From assembly GCA_022419385.1 (NCBI GenBank), contig JAJUBI010000005.1:1798001-1862000 (forward strand): a DNA stretch of 64,000 nucleotides, written 5' to 3'. Origin of the DNA: Paraconiothyrium sp. Pb-2020. Lineage: Eukaryota; Ascomycota; Dothideomycetes; Pleosporales; Didymosphaeriaceae. Each line of letters begins with the position of its first letter. Within the stretch, counting starts at the first letter, position 1. Made by a program: the position numbers and the translations under genes. The notes below the pieces were generated by a model. It had not been told where the DNA came from, did not search any database, and saw nothing but the letters and a program-made list of their open reading frames with translations. This document shows positions 1 through 10,039 of this stretch, in pieces.

Positions 1-1
1 T

Positions 2-3000
2 GTCGCGACCAGCATGAGAAGTACGAAAGCTCCGCGCAGAGGCGCTATGCTTGCAGTCGGTCTTGACGAGGACGAGGTATCTGTACACATTAAAACCCTC
101 ATTCAGGGCATCGTCTCTGTCGCCTGCGCTAATAGTCCTCAAAACACAACGGTCTCCGGAGACGAGGAAGCCATCGATGAGCTTGCTACAGTACTGAGCA
201 AATTGGACATCTTCAACCGCAAACTACGTGTAGATGCAGCTTACCATTCTCATCACATGCGAGATGTCGTTGAGGACTACAGAGGCCTCATGGGCTTGTT
301 GGAACTGGAGAAGCCAGCGAGATTGCCAGCATTCTTCTCAACAGTTCTTGCAGCAGAGAAAGACACTGGATTCGATTCTAGGTACTGGTGTGACAACCTG
401 GTGTCCAAAGTGAGGTTTAAGGAAGGAATTCAACTACTTTGTCGCTCTCGAGCCGCAACACGTCATGTTTTCATCGAGATCGGCCCGCACAACGCGCTAG
501 CCGGTCCGACCCGCCAATGCATCGCGGAATTGTCCAAACCTGTCAAGTACGACTACATATCACCTTTACGCAGAAGCATAGATGCCGTTCAAAGTGTTCT
601 AGAGGTCTTGGGGTCGCTATTTGAGCGCGGAAGATTGAACAACTTTTCCCTTCTCTCCGTCCTGGATCCGGCGCAGAAAACTGCCTCAGTCCTGCACAAC
701 CTCCCATCCTATAGCTGGAATCATTCGAAGAAGCACTGGCACGAGTCACGCATCAGCAGGGAACATCGCTTCCGTAGGCATCCATACCATGACCTTGTGG
801 GTCTGCGAAGTTTGGAGGCAACAACGCTCGAACCAAGATGGAGACACATGATAAGCTTGGCCAGCCTGCCTTGGCTAGCAGACCATGTGGTCGACGGCGT
901 AACAGTCTTTCCTGGCTCAGGGTACCTATGTATGGCAATCGAAGCCATCTCTCAACTTGCCCAAGAGCACCTGCCACATGACCAACGATACCAGGTGGTT
1001 CTGCGGGACATAGAGTTTCTGAAAGCTTTACTTGTACCCGAATCGCCTCAGAGAACCGAAGTCCAGCTCAGCTTTTCGCCGGTTGCCTCGGGAACCGACA
1101 AGAGCAAGGAACTCGCGTTCCACTTCCGTGTGGCGGCTTTCAACCAGAGCTACTCCTGGGACGAGCATTGTCGAGGGTACGTTGAGGTCAAGACAATTGA
1201 GGCTGAGAAAGGTTTAACGGCGCTCAATGGCTATGCTCGTGAGAAGATGCTTGGTTCAGGACAACTATATCAGCAACTGAGCGACAACGGCAATTCCTAT
1301 GGACCAATGTTTAACGGGATTGAACATATGTCTTTGGAAGACACCCGTGCACACGCCACTGTGGCTATTCCTCACGTGGCCGAGGTCATGCCTGCAAACC
1401 ACATGCAGCCTCACACCATACATCCGACCACACTGGACATCATTATGCACACTAGCTTACCGCTCGCGTTACAGAAATTTGGGCCTGGCTCTCTCATGCC
1501 TATTCACATCGGCGAGCTTATCGTGTCTACTGGAATTGACAACGCCCCCGGGTCAAAGATCTCTGTACACACTAAGCTTGCGTCCGCCGAGGCCAGAACA
1601 GCTGAAGTAGGCATCGAAGCCGTCAACGATCGCGATGGCGTCTCCAGTGTCTCATTCTCCGGGGTGAAGCTGCGGTTCTTGCCTGCTACAGCACCCGTGA
1701 AGAGTTCCGTACAGGAGATCAAGAAGTCCTGCTGGAATGTGGGTTGGGACGTCGACGAAAATCATCTGTCTGCTCACCACTTTAAGCCTGCTGAGCTGGA
1801 TGACAAGACAACACCATCGCTAAAGGACAAGGTCCGCATTATGAACCAAGCCACTGCGGGCTATATCCGGACCTGCATTGATGCCATCAACGGCGGACAA
1901 CTGCAAATAACTGATGAGCATCGATTGCTATTCGGCTGGATGCAACGCGAGTACCCTGTCCATAAAGGACTTTTACCAAAAGAACCCCTTGTCACAGGCA
2001 TCGCTCCTGACTTTGATGAGATAAAGATCGTTGCACGGACAGGGGAACAGTTGACAGCAATTGTCTCAGGACAGACAGATGCTCTACAGCTGGTCACCGA
2101 AGACGGTTTACTCTACGGGTCGTATCAAGATCACTCGTCCGTTCTCTGCTACGATCTATTGCGCCAGTATGTCAAGCGTTTAGCTTACAAGAAATCGAAA
2201 CTACGCATTCTCGAAATAGGCGGAGGGACTGGCGGAGCTACGCTACCGTTTCTGCAAACCTTGAAAGCCGCTGACTGCCTACCCTCCACTTACGACTTCA
2301 CTGATGTGTCAGCCAATTTCTTTGATCGCGCAGCAGCTAAATTCAAGGACTACCCTATCGCTTTCCGAAGACTAGACATCGAGAAAGACCCTTCTCAGCA
2401 AGGATTCGATCTCCATAGCTACGATGTGGTCCTCGCCTTTAATTGCCTTCATGTTACATCGAGTATTCGGTTGACTTTGCGACACGCCCGTTCGTTGCTG
2501 CGGTCAGATGGTCGTTTGATTCTCATCGAGATTGTGAATTCTCAGCCATATCATCACATCTCTTATGGGACGCTCCCAGGGTACTGGAAGGGTTCTGTAG
2601 ATGACCGTCCGAATGGACCCTTCATGCCTGTCGAGCAATGGCGGCAGGCTATGCTTGACACGGAGCTGAACATGCAACTGTGCGTTAAAGACGACGAAAA
2701 CGCACACATCTCCAGTCTCATGGTCGCGAGACCCCAGGAAGACTCTTTCTCGTCTGCTAAAATACCGGTTCATGTGGTCCCGGTAGCCGGAGCTCCGAAT
2801 GTGGCAACGGGTTTATTGCAAGAAACTCTGCGCGCTCGAGGTTGCACTGTTCTAACTGGTGGGTTCAGTGACGACACCGTAGATGGTTCTGCGATCAAAC
2901 TTGTCGTCGACAACGGAGACAGCCCATTCTTGGCAGCACAAACACCAGAAACCTTCCGACACCTGCAGAACATGGTAAGAAAACAAAACCCGATCATGTG

Positions 3001-4471
3001 GGTTACTATCGGTGCGAATACTTCGTCATTCTCGGATCCGAGACGGCATCTCGTAACTGGATTGGCACGGAGTGCACAAGCAGAGAATGACGGTCTTCGT
3101 ATGGTGACCGTCGACGTACAACAGTGTGGGGACTATGAATCGACAGAGCTACACCATAGCCTGTTCAAGATCTTGCAGCAAACGTTCTTTCAGCCGACTG
3201 CGAACCCTGAACGCGAATACATCATCCGAGACAACACGGTCTTGGTACCAAGATTGCTCCCCAGTAAGGAGTTGAACAATTGGATGACGAAGCCGTCTCA
3301 GGTTGTTCAGCAGACTGGTCACGGGTCCGAAGCAGCCGCGACATTCGTCATCTCTGGGGGTTTAGGTGACCTCGCGCAGAAGCTGTTTACGCTTCTGGCA
3401 AAGCGTGGAGCGAAGCACTTCGTCTCACTTTCGCGGCGCTCGGTGAAGGCGGACGCTTATCAAAGACTATTGATCAATCTGCCGGAGAACTGCCAGGTGC
3501 ATCATATACAGTGCGATATAGCAAAAGAAGAAGATGTGAAGGCTATGTCAGCCACATTGGCCGCACAGGGGTTACCTCCTGTGAGAGGCGTCATCCAATC
3601 TGCACATACGCTGCAAGACCGAAGCATCGACTCAATGACCCTCGAGGACTTCAACAGTCCGCTCGCCCCGAAACTCAAAGGGACGCTTAACCTCCAAAGA
3701 GCATTTGCTTCACCCGAACTCGAATTCTTCGTTATGCTCTCTTCAGCAGCCAACATCGTCGGAACCCGCGGCCAAGCAAACTACAACGCCGGAAACGCCG
3801 TGCAAGACGCGCTTGCACAAGCGCAGTCTCTTACTTCAAATAAGACACATTATCTGTCTTTCAGCCCTAGCATGGTCGAAGGAACAGGCGCAGTCCAGAA
3901 CACGGAAATCCGCAAAGCACTACAGCGGTCCGGTTTAGACGTGGTAAATGAAGTCGACATCGATGCAATTTTTGAATACATTCTTAGTCCGACAGCGAGG
4001 AAAGACCGTTTAGCACATATCACTGCTGGAATTGACGCAAAATCGATTGCGCAAGCGATAACCGTAAATGGAAATGTTCGGTCCCCATTCTTTACACACG
4101 TGCAAGCGACCGAGGCTTCGGGTACAGCAGCGTCCCCATCACCCGTCCCTTCTCAAGAGAACAAGACCACCGCGTTTGATATCGGAACAGCTAGTCCCGA
4201 AGAAGCCCTCGCATATACCATCGCTGCGGTCGCGAAGAAGCTTTCCGCTCTGGCGTACGTCGACGCCGAAACCATGGATCTAGAGAAGCCGATCGCAGAC
4301 TTTGGACTAGACAGTCTGATTGCGATTGAGCTGCGCAATTGGATAAAGCGCGACTTCAAGGCTTCACTGCAAAGCCTGGAAATCTTGAACGAGCAGGGCG
4401 TCAAGGCTCTGGCAAAGAAGATTCTTTCGCGTGCGGCTGGGGTAAAACTTAGTGGGACGGCGACGCCGTAA
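2..4471 (+). CDS. Highly reducing type I polyketide synthase, 3' part (AT-DH-MT-KR-ACP, no ER)
   Basis: The frame is open to the left edge, so the ketosynthase and the first half of the acyltransferase lie outside; the ATG at 14 is probably internal. Numbering from that ATG, the C-terminal AT half runs to about residue 205. The dehydratase is about 260-560, with the HxxxGxxxxP motif at His291 and HPxxLD Asp475. A C-methyltransferase has its SAM motif (EIGGGTGG) near 730. The ketoreductase is about 1110-1290, with Ser1244, Tyr1257 and Asn1261. An ACP carries phosphopantetheine Ser1434 in a GLDSL motif. The sequence between the MT/structural region and the KR is too short for an enoylreductase and shows none of its motifs. 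The product should therefore be a C-methylated, partly reduced polyketide unless a trans-ER acts. The KR nucleotide motif reads GGLGDLA rather than GGxGGLG. No release domain follows the ACP. Confidence 0.95.
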   Translation, partial: VATSMRSTKAPRRGAMLAVGLDEDEVSVHIKTLIQGIVSVACANSPQNTTVSGDEEAIDELATVLSKLDIFNRKLRVDAAYHSHHMRDVVEDYRGLMGLLELEKPARLPAFFSTVLAAEKDTGFDSRYWCDNLVSKVRFKEGIQLLCRSRAATRHVFIEIGPHNALAGPTRQCIAELSKPVKYDYISPLRRSIDAVQSVLEVLGSLFERGRLNNFSLLSVLDPAQKTASVLHNLPSYSWNHSKKHWHESRISREHRFRRHPYHDLVGLRSLEATTLEPRWRHMISLASLPWLADHVVDGVTVFPGSGYLCMAIEAISQLAQEHLPHDQRYQVVLRDIEFLKALLVPESPQRTEVQLSFSPVASGTDKSKELAFHFRVAAFNQSYSWDEHCRGYVEVKTIEAEKGLTALNGYAREKMLGSGQLYQQLSDNGNSYGPMFNGIEHMSLEDTRAHATVAIPHVAEVMPANHMQPHTIHPTTLDIIMHTSLPLALQKFGPGSLMPIHIGELIVSTGIDNAPGSKISVHTKLASAEARTAEVGIEAVNDRDGVSSVSFSGVKLRFLPATAPVKSSVQEIKKSCWNVGWDVDENHLSAHHFKPAELDDKTTPSLKDKVRIMNQATAGYIRTCIDAINGGQLQITDEHRLLFGWMQREYPVHKGLLPKEPLVTGIAPDFDEIKIVARTGEQLTAIVSGQTDALQLVTEDGLLYGSYQDHSSVLCYDLLRQYVKRLAYKKSKLRILEIGGGTGGATLPFLQTLKAADCLPSTYDFTDVSANFFDRAAAKFKDYPIAFRRLDIEKDPSQQGFDLHSYDVVLAFNCLHVTSSIRLTLRHARSLLRSDGRLILIEIVNSQPYHHISYGTLPGYWKGSVDDRPNGPFMPVEQWRQAMLDTELNMQLCVKDDENAHISSLMVARPQEDSFSSAKIPVHVVPVAGAPNVATGLLQETLRARGCTVLTGGFSDDTVDGSAIKLVVDNGDSPFLAAQTPETFRHLQNMVRKQNPIMWVTIGANTSSFSDPRRHLVTGLARSAQAENDGLRMVTVDVQQCGDYESTELHHSLFKILQQTFFQPTANPEREYIIRDNTVLVPRLLPSKELNNWMTKPSQVVQQTGHGSEAAATFVISGGLGDLAQKLFTLLAKRGAKHFVSLSRRSVKADAYQRLLINLPENCQVHHIQCDIAKEEDVKAMSATLAAQGLPPVRGVIQSAHTLQDRSIDSMTLEDFNSPLAPKLKGTLNLQRAFASPELEFFVMLSSAANIVGTRGQANYNAGNAVQDALAQAQSLTSNKTHYLSFSPSMVEGTGAVQNTEIRKALQRSGLDVVNEVDIDAIFEYILSPTARKDRLAHITAGIDAKSIAQAITVNGNVRSPFFTHVQATEASGTAASPSPVPSQENKTTAFDIGTASPEEALAYTIAAVAKKLSALAYVDAETMDLEKPIADFGLDSLIAIELRNWIKRDFKASLQSLEILNEQGVKALAKKILSRAAGVKLSGTATP

Positions 4472-5179
4472 TGGGACTCTGACCGAAGTGTTGGCACATA
4501 TGATTCTGCCTCGATTATATGATCTTACGTGTAAAGTGTGTTACGGTTTGGACCTGCAGTCTATTTATGAAAGACGATTTAGAGTTTATCACCTCCCAAC
4601 TACAAGACCAAAACAACAGCTCGTATCCTGCTTGCCTTCATTGTGGATTCCCCTTTGACAAGAACACGGTAACTCTGAGTATATTCCAGGTGTATAGTAA
4701 GGAATACAATACTCTCTTACAGTATTAAAGCTTTTCATGAAGATCTCCATACTTGCCCCTCATAGTTCATCGTAGACCCTGCTCTCTGTTCCGGCCACCC
4801 ATCCATGGCCATGAACCAGACATAGTTCAGTGTCTCGATCATCGCTATGGTTGTAGATTGCGACCTAGTCACCCAAGGAACTGAAGTGGACTTCTTCTTT
4901 GAGTCTGTCCAGTGCATCGTCAAAAACCTTGATTAATTCCCAGGCTAGAGTAGTTCGGAGTCGAGCAGCAGAACACATAGCTATAAGTGTTACGCGGGAG
5001 AACCAGGCTAGCAAACCAGGCTTGACTAGCACAGAGCGTACGGCAACATTTTAGTTCTCCGCCAGGGTCGTACAGGTACATAATCCCCCTCTCTTGCAAA
5101 CTCGCTCTCTTGCCCACCCTCTCGAACACTCGCACTTTTACGCCCCAATGGATACTCCTGCCACCTATGCGTCCACACT
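4472..5179. other. Intergenic, between convergent PKS and NTF2-like gene
   Basis: This is the shared 3' flank of two convergent genes. A 62-codon minus-strand frame at 4735-4923 (ending NYEGQVWRSS) reads somewhat protein-like but has no supporting exon upstream, so it is not called. Confidence 0.6.
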
Positions 5180-5744
5180 TTATGTTTTATTTAACCAATT
5201 GAATTCCTCCCCTGTCCGCTTCTTAACATTCTCCCTCGCCTTCGCACTCAGGATCAACAGCCTTTCCCTCGTCGCCCAGCTATCTAGCATCTCAACGCAC
5301 CTTTCGATCTTCGTCCCAGAACTATCTAGCCAGAACATGAATACGTACTCGCCTACCCATCACTTATCAGCGCACAAAAGTATGGCGAGGGAATAGGCAG
5401 GGGCGCATACCTTCATATTCCCACTCATTTTCTTCGTCTATGACTTCACTCTTCCATTCTATTTTGCTCTTAGTCCACGCCCAGACGGCATTCTGCTTCT
5501 CGTCCTCGATCATCTGGATGGGGGTGACAGGGAAGCCGGTCATGAGCCGTGCGATTGAGCGGATGTGGCCGAGGAACGCGCTTTTGTCGGGGTAGCCTTC
5601 GCGATTGAGTGTCTCAACGAGGGAGGAGGGTGCGTATTCATGTGTGTATGCCTCGCTGAGAACTGAGGAGAAGGAAGAAACGGAAAGCGTTGAGAAGGAG
5701 GAGAGGTATGTGCGGGCAGTGTGGAGGTGGTTTGATTCGGTCAT
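5180..5744 (-). CDS. NTF2-like / SnoaL-like small protein, 168 aa
   Basis: Two exons, 5744-5411 and 5352-5180, are joined across a 58-nt intron (donor GTATGC, branch CTGAT, acceptor GGGTAG). The splice restores a continuous run reading EWEYEG-EYVFMFWLDSSGTK, with a C-terminal helix rich in Arg/Lys and a stop after NWLNKT. The length (168 aa), the N-terminal helical part, the Trp-rich middle and the strand pattern around EYVFMF fit the cone-shaped NTF2/SnoaL/scytalone-dehydratase-like fold common in fungi. Some relatives are polyketide cyclases or dehydratases; many have no known role. It lies tail to tail with the PKS, so a role with it is possible but is inference only. No catalytic residues can be assigned. 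Confidence 0.8.
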
Positions 5745-6058
5745 GGTTGGTGATTCGAATGATACGGGTCGCTATTTTGAATGCGTGTATCACAAAGATG
5801 GCATTGGGTGAGAACATGTATTTATGCATGTTGCACTGGTAATAGCTATGGAAAGTGATGTGTAGACGGAGATTACGGAGATAGGCGCTGCCTCCGAGTG
5901 AAGAAGGAGGGTTGATGAGGGCTAGTGTGATCTTGCATCAGCCGGTCTGATCGTACAGTCGTGCCAGTCTACATTGCATCGTTGGATATTCAAGGAGGAG
6001 TCATGAACATGAGGCTCATCATGTACCTAGAAAAGCTTTATAGCATTCGAGGGGTATT
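5745..6058. other. Intergenic, upstream of NTF2-like gene
   Basis: About 310 bases separate the stop of the Rqt4-like gene from the start of the NTF2-like gene on the same strand. No element was recognised. Confidence 0.5.
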
Positions 6059-7663
6059 TTATCCGAAATGCTCCCGCGCCTGTCTGTCATCACGACCTCC
6101 GTAAACCCCGCCATCGAGAATCCACTGCTCGTTATCGTCATTGTCATCTTGCACTCTTCTCCAAGTCTGCTTTCTCTCTCCCTCAACGCCTTTCCCTTTG
6201 CTGTTCGTCTTGATCGTAGGACGTATCAGCCCACCCAGCAATGGATTCTTACTGAACGCCCCGCCGCCGCTCGAGATCGCTCCTGCTTCATCGATTCCGG
6301 CTGGCTCAGGCAGATCTTGCTCACTATCCGGGCTTGGCGGTCTGTCCATCGCCTTGGTCTCATACTTCTTTTTGATTTTACCTCCTACTAGATTAAGACT
6401 GGCTACAACCTGCCTCTTCTCATACTCGGGCCTTGCATTCCACTCTTGCTCGCGGAGAGCTTTCTGTTGCTTCTTCAACTGCATCGCGCGTTCCTGAGGA
6501 CTAGCCCACTGGCTCAGACCTGCATGTGTCGCCTCGAAGTCTGCGGCTTCATCGTGTACGGTCGTTCTCTTGGCATTCTGCGCTTGGAAGGCGAGGAGTT
6601 TGTCTCGGTGTTGCTTTGCCTTGGCGAGTCTCTCGTTTTCTGACTCAACATCTGATCCAGGATTGGATGAGAGTGGTGTTGCTGATCGTGGAGTTGAGAA
6701 TGGCCGCGGTGCGAGGGCAACATCGGCACGTCGCTGACCTGCGTTGTTCGCCGCCATCTTCTCTTTACCACGCTCTTCACGTAGCACACGTACCATGGAC
6801 TGGATTTCGTCGGAGCTGAGCAGAGGTCTGCCGCAGAACGTGCATGGTCCTATGCCTTCCTTGACACAGATAATCTTGCCGCAATTCATACAGTTGGGGG
6901 CGGCCTCAAGCAGTGGGTGCCGATTGGCCATGCAGTTGCATTTTCGCTTGCTACTTGCCTGATCTGTCGATAGAGTGGGGTTGGTTTGAATTTCGAGTGC
7001 GCGAATCGCGGACTCGAGGTCATTGAGCGCTGTAGATGCACCGTGCATAGGTGTACCACCAGCTACGCTGACTTTGGCTCTTGGTTTTGGTGATGAGTTG
7101 CGGGAAGACATGTTTTCTGAGACTAATTGACCCGTGGCTGAAGGAGGTAGCTTGGAAGGAGGTGGGGCAGGAGAAATACCCCGGGACTTTGGTGTAGATT
7201 TCCCTGACGATGTGGTGGGAGCTTGAACGGCATCTGGCTTGTCAGATAGCGCGAAAGCATTAGCTTTTAGCACTTTCGGTCTAGAATTTCCAGACATATA
7301 ATCCTCTTCATCACGCTTCAGGTAGCCGCCGGTGGTGTTGCCATAGTTCTCAGGTTGTCTGGGCGGTGGCAGCTTGCCAAGACCTTGTTTCTTCTTGTTC
7401 CGAGGCTTTGGTCTGGAAACCTCTAATAAATCATTCGACGGCTGCGAATGGTTGGCACTAGATGAAGCTGCAGGTCTTCTCCTGTTGTTGAAGGACGTGA
7501 TGAACTCCAAGGCCTGTGGGCTGTCTCCTAGTAGATTTCGTAGGTGGTCTGCCGCCTCCCTGTTGGTTAGCGATTCCGTATACGCTATGATTTGCTTCAG
7601 CGACTCCTCGTCTAGTGGGAGAATTCTGGATAACTGCGGCAATGCCCAGGTTGAGAGAGCCAT
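6059..7663 (-). CDS. rqt4: TRIP4/ASC-1-like zinc-finger protein (Rqt4-type)
   Basis: A single exon of about 534 aa. The start is placed at 7663 (MALSTWALPQL), because the longer frame to 7879 would overlap the divergent cyclophilin start and its extra 72 residues look non-coding. The N-terminus (PLDEESLKQIIAYTESL) resembles the CUE-like helix of Rqt4. A low-complexity Ser/Pro/Lys region follows. The centre holds the C2HC5 zinc finger of activating signal cointegrator 1, seen as CNC, CMNCGKIIC and CTFCG, with a charged coiled region (QERAMQLKKQQKALREQEW) after it. The family acts in the RQT/ASC-1 complex, which dismantles collided, ubiquitinated ribosomes. Domain order supports the call; the exact subunit name is by analogy. 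Confidence 0.85.
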   Translation of the reverse strand: MALSTWALPQLSRILPLDEESLKQIIAYTESLTNREAADHLRNLLGDSPQALEFITSFNNRRRPAASSSANHSQPSNDLLEVSRPKPRNKKKQGLGKLPPPRQPENYGNTTGGYLKRDEEDYMSGNSRPKVLKANAFALSDKPDAVQAPTTSSGKSTPKSRGISPAPPPSKLPPSATGQLVSENMSSRNSSPKPRAKVSVAGGTPMHGASTALNDLESAIRALEIQTNPTLSTDQASSKRKCNCMANRHPLLEAAPNCMNCGKIICVKEGIGPCTFCGRPLLSSDEIQSMVRVLREERGKEKMAANNAGQRRADVALAPRPFSTPRSATPLSSNPGSDVESENERLAKAKQHRDKLLAFQAQNAKRTTVHDEAADFEATHAGLSQWASPQERAMQLKKQQKALREQEWNARPEYEKRQVVASLNLVGGKIKKKYETKAMDRPPSPDSEQDLPEPAGIDEAGAISSGGGAFSKNPLLGGLIRPTIKTNSKGKGVEGERKQTWRRVQDDNDDNEQWILDGGVYGGRDDRQAREHFG

Positions 7664-7847
7664 GTTGAGATGCGACGTGGTGGTGCTGATGAAGCTATGG
7701 GTGTCATACTCTGTGATGCATCGGTTTGTGGACTGTACAGCCACATGTGGCGCTAGTGGCGGTGCGCCTGCCTTTTTGTGACGCACTTGAAAGCAGCGCT
7801 CCATCGAGGTACATATACTCTTCCCTCCACGTATACCACTCGCGCCC
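7664..7847. promoter_or_regulatory. Short bidirectional promoter region (rqt4-like / cyclophilin)
   Basis: Only 184 bases lie between the divergent start codons of the Rqt4-like gene and the cyclophilin. Both transcripts must start here or use very short leaders. No TATA box is evident. Confidence 0.5.
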
Positions 7848-8388
7848 ATGATGGCTACGGATGTTGCTCTCGAAACCACTGTCGTACGTGCAATGATGCT
7901 TGTCGATATGAGGATGTCACTTACAATGCTAGGGCACCATCACCGTCGAGTTGTACACGACCCACGCACCGAAGACCTGCACCAACTTTTCCACGCTTGC
8001 CCAGCGCAGCTACTTCGATGGCCTTATATTCCACCGCATTATACCGAACTTCATGATTCAAGGCGGTGATCCCACCGGAACCGGTCGTGGCGGTGCCTCC
8101 ATCTACGGCGAGAAGTTTGAGGACGAGATTTCCCCAACACTCAAGCACACGGGCGCGGGGATTTTGAGCATGGCGAACTCAGGTCCCAATACCAATGGAA
8201 GTCAATTCTTTATCACGTTGGCGCCGACACCCTGGCTTGATGGTAAGCACACCATCTTTGGGCGGGTGAAGAGCGGGTTACAGGTCGTGAAGAAACTGGG
8301 TTTAGTGAAGACAGACAAGGAGGATAGACCGGTGGAAGAAGTCAAGATTGTGAAGGCCTATGTTGTGGACAAGGCGGATGCCATCTGA
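7848..8388 (+). CDS. Cyclophilin, PPIL1-like peptidyl-prolyl cis-trans isomerase, 163 aa
   Basis: Exons 7848-7883 and 7933-8388 are joined across a 49-nt intron (donor GTACGT). The splice gives ATDVALETT-V-GTITVELYTTHAPKTC, the standard PPIL1 start. A second Met follows the first directly and may be the true start (162 aa). Cyclophilin hallmarks are all present: FHRIIPNFMIQGGD with the catalytic Arg, the GSQFFITLAPTPWLDGKH stretch with Phe and the cyclosporin-site Trp, and FGRVKSG. The enzyme speeds prolyl cis-trans isomerisation. The PPIL1 subfamily is a spliceosome-associated nuclear cyclophilin, so a role in splicing is likely. Length and motifs are normal. Confidence 0.96.
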
Positions 8389-8625
8389 TAAGACGACGCT
8401 TGAAATGCCCGACTTATGCTCGTGCCTCTTTTGTCTGGGCGTAAGGGGACGGGCCTCATTACGACGAATAACAAGCATTCACCCCATGAACCACGCTTGC
8501 TGGAGATAATAGCATCTCCACAGCGTCAAGGCTAGCTGGCTGACCTGGTCTTTGAGGGGTGAAGCAGATCCACAATCACCGTAAGTATTTCATATCTGCA
8601 TCAACTTCGGGTATCGCTCAAGTGT

Positions 8626-10039
8626 CTAGCTAGTCGTAAACTTGTCCAGCGGCCCGTTTGGGTGGATCAGGACCTTGGTATATCCTTCTATCCGCTTGTC
8701 GAACTTCTCATATGCGACTGATGCGTCCTCGATATCGATCTCGTGTGAAACCACGAAGCTTGGCTTGGCCTTTCCTGACACTATGAGATCCCTCAAGTAC
8801 CTGTTGTACGCTTTCACGTTGCACTGGCCAGTGCCCAATGACAGTCCCTGTTTGCATTAGCGAGGATCTTCGCGACGCGTACAGCTTACCTTTTCGAAAA
8901 GTTTGCCAAACGAAATCAGAATTTGTCCCTTCTTGCTTTGCTCATCAGGTGCTCCAGGATCTGCAGGTACATAAAGCCCAGGGATACCGAGACCGCCCGT
9001 AGGTCTTGTTACCATAATCAGCTGATCCAGGACAACATTTGGCTTTTCTTTGCTTCCAGAGGCGTCGACCGCTTGATAGCCAACTGCATCCACAGCACGA
9101 TCTACCATGCCGCCGTTGATTTTGATGATCTGCTCAACGGGATCGCTCTTCTTGAAATCAATGGGAATGCAGCCAATCTTCTCCGCCTGTTCCAGTCGTT
9201 CCGGCACCGTATCTACAACGAATACTCTACTAGCGCCTCGGAGAATACCACTATATGCTGACATTAGACCGACGGGACCCGCTCCAAACACTGCGACTGT
9301 CTCCCCCGATTGAAAGCCAGACAAATTCAGGCCGTGCCAGCCCGTTGGGAAGATGTCGGCTAACAGCGCAAAATCGGCTTCATGCTCTGCACCTTTGGGC
9401 AGCTTCAGAGCATTGAAGTCGGCGAATGGAACGCGCAGATACTGTGCTTGACCACCCTGGTATGGCCCCATGGCAACGTAGCCATATGCACCGCCCGCGA
9501 ATCCTGGATTGACCCTACATCCGTCAGCGAGAGACACGCAAATTGTCGAGTCGTTTACCCCGTGCAGAATGCTGTTCGCCCTTCCTCGCAATTACGGCAT
9601 CGACCGTCCGCTACATTGAATGGTAGTACAATGCGATCGCCTTTCTCCAGGAGAGTAACGCCCGACCCAATCTCGATGACGATACCCATGTTTTCATGTC
9701 CAAAGACAAGACCAGCTTCCGCAGCTGTCCTTCCTTGATACATGTGCAAGTCTGAGCCGCAAATCGCTGATTTTCATAGTCAACCAGTCTGCTATCTACT
9801 ACACGCACAATGACTTGCAACTTACCGGCAGTCGTGACTTTGACGATCACATCATCCGGATGCTGGATCCGCGGCGTTTCCACCTCCTTAACGCTAACCC
9901 TGAACGGCCCTTCATAATGCACGGCTCTCATCTTATCGCCCATATTCGCTCTCGCAGTATTAGTTTCAGGATTTCCAGGGTCGTGATCAGGGTCTAACAG
10001 CGGTATAATGTCGGCGCCTACGGGTGCTTGTGAAGACAT
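8626..10039 (-). CDS. Zinc-dependent dehydrogenase, glutathione-independent formaldehyde dehydrogenase-like, 422 aa
   Basis: Four exons: 10039-9826, 9766-9559, 9514-8890 and 8847-8626, with introns of 59, 44 and 42 nt. The joins restore the catalytic-zinc stretch AICGSDLHMYQG, the second ligand in FGHENMG, and the GGAYGYVAMGPYQGGQAQYL run typical of the Pseudomonas-type formaldehyde dehydrogenase. The cofactor motif is GAGPVG with an acidic residue after the second strand (VFVVD), indicating NAD(H). The structural-zinc loop reads NVADGRCRNC..C, so the first of the usual four Cys is Asp125. The start at 10039 (MSSQAPVG) is chosen over an in-frame Met at 10111 because the family begins shortly before MRAVHYEGP. 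The substrate could be formaldehyde or another small alcohol or aldehyde. Confidence 0.9.

Noticed and set aside
4735..4923. Minus-strand 62-codon frame ending NYEGQVWRSS
   Set aside because: Locally protein-like, but no upstream exon, start context or family; it may be chance sequence in a 3' flank.
7664..7879. 72-residue N-terminal extension of the Rqt4-like frame
   Set aside because: It overlaps the divergent cyclophilin start, is Cys/His/Ser-rich without family similarity, and the family start is recognisable at 7663.
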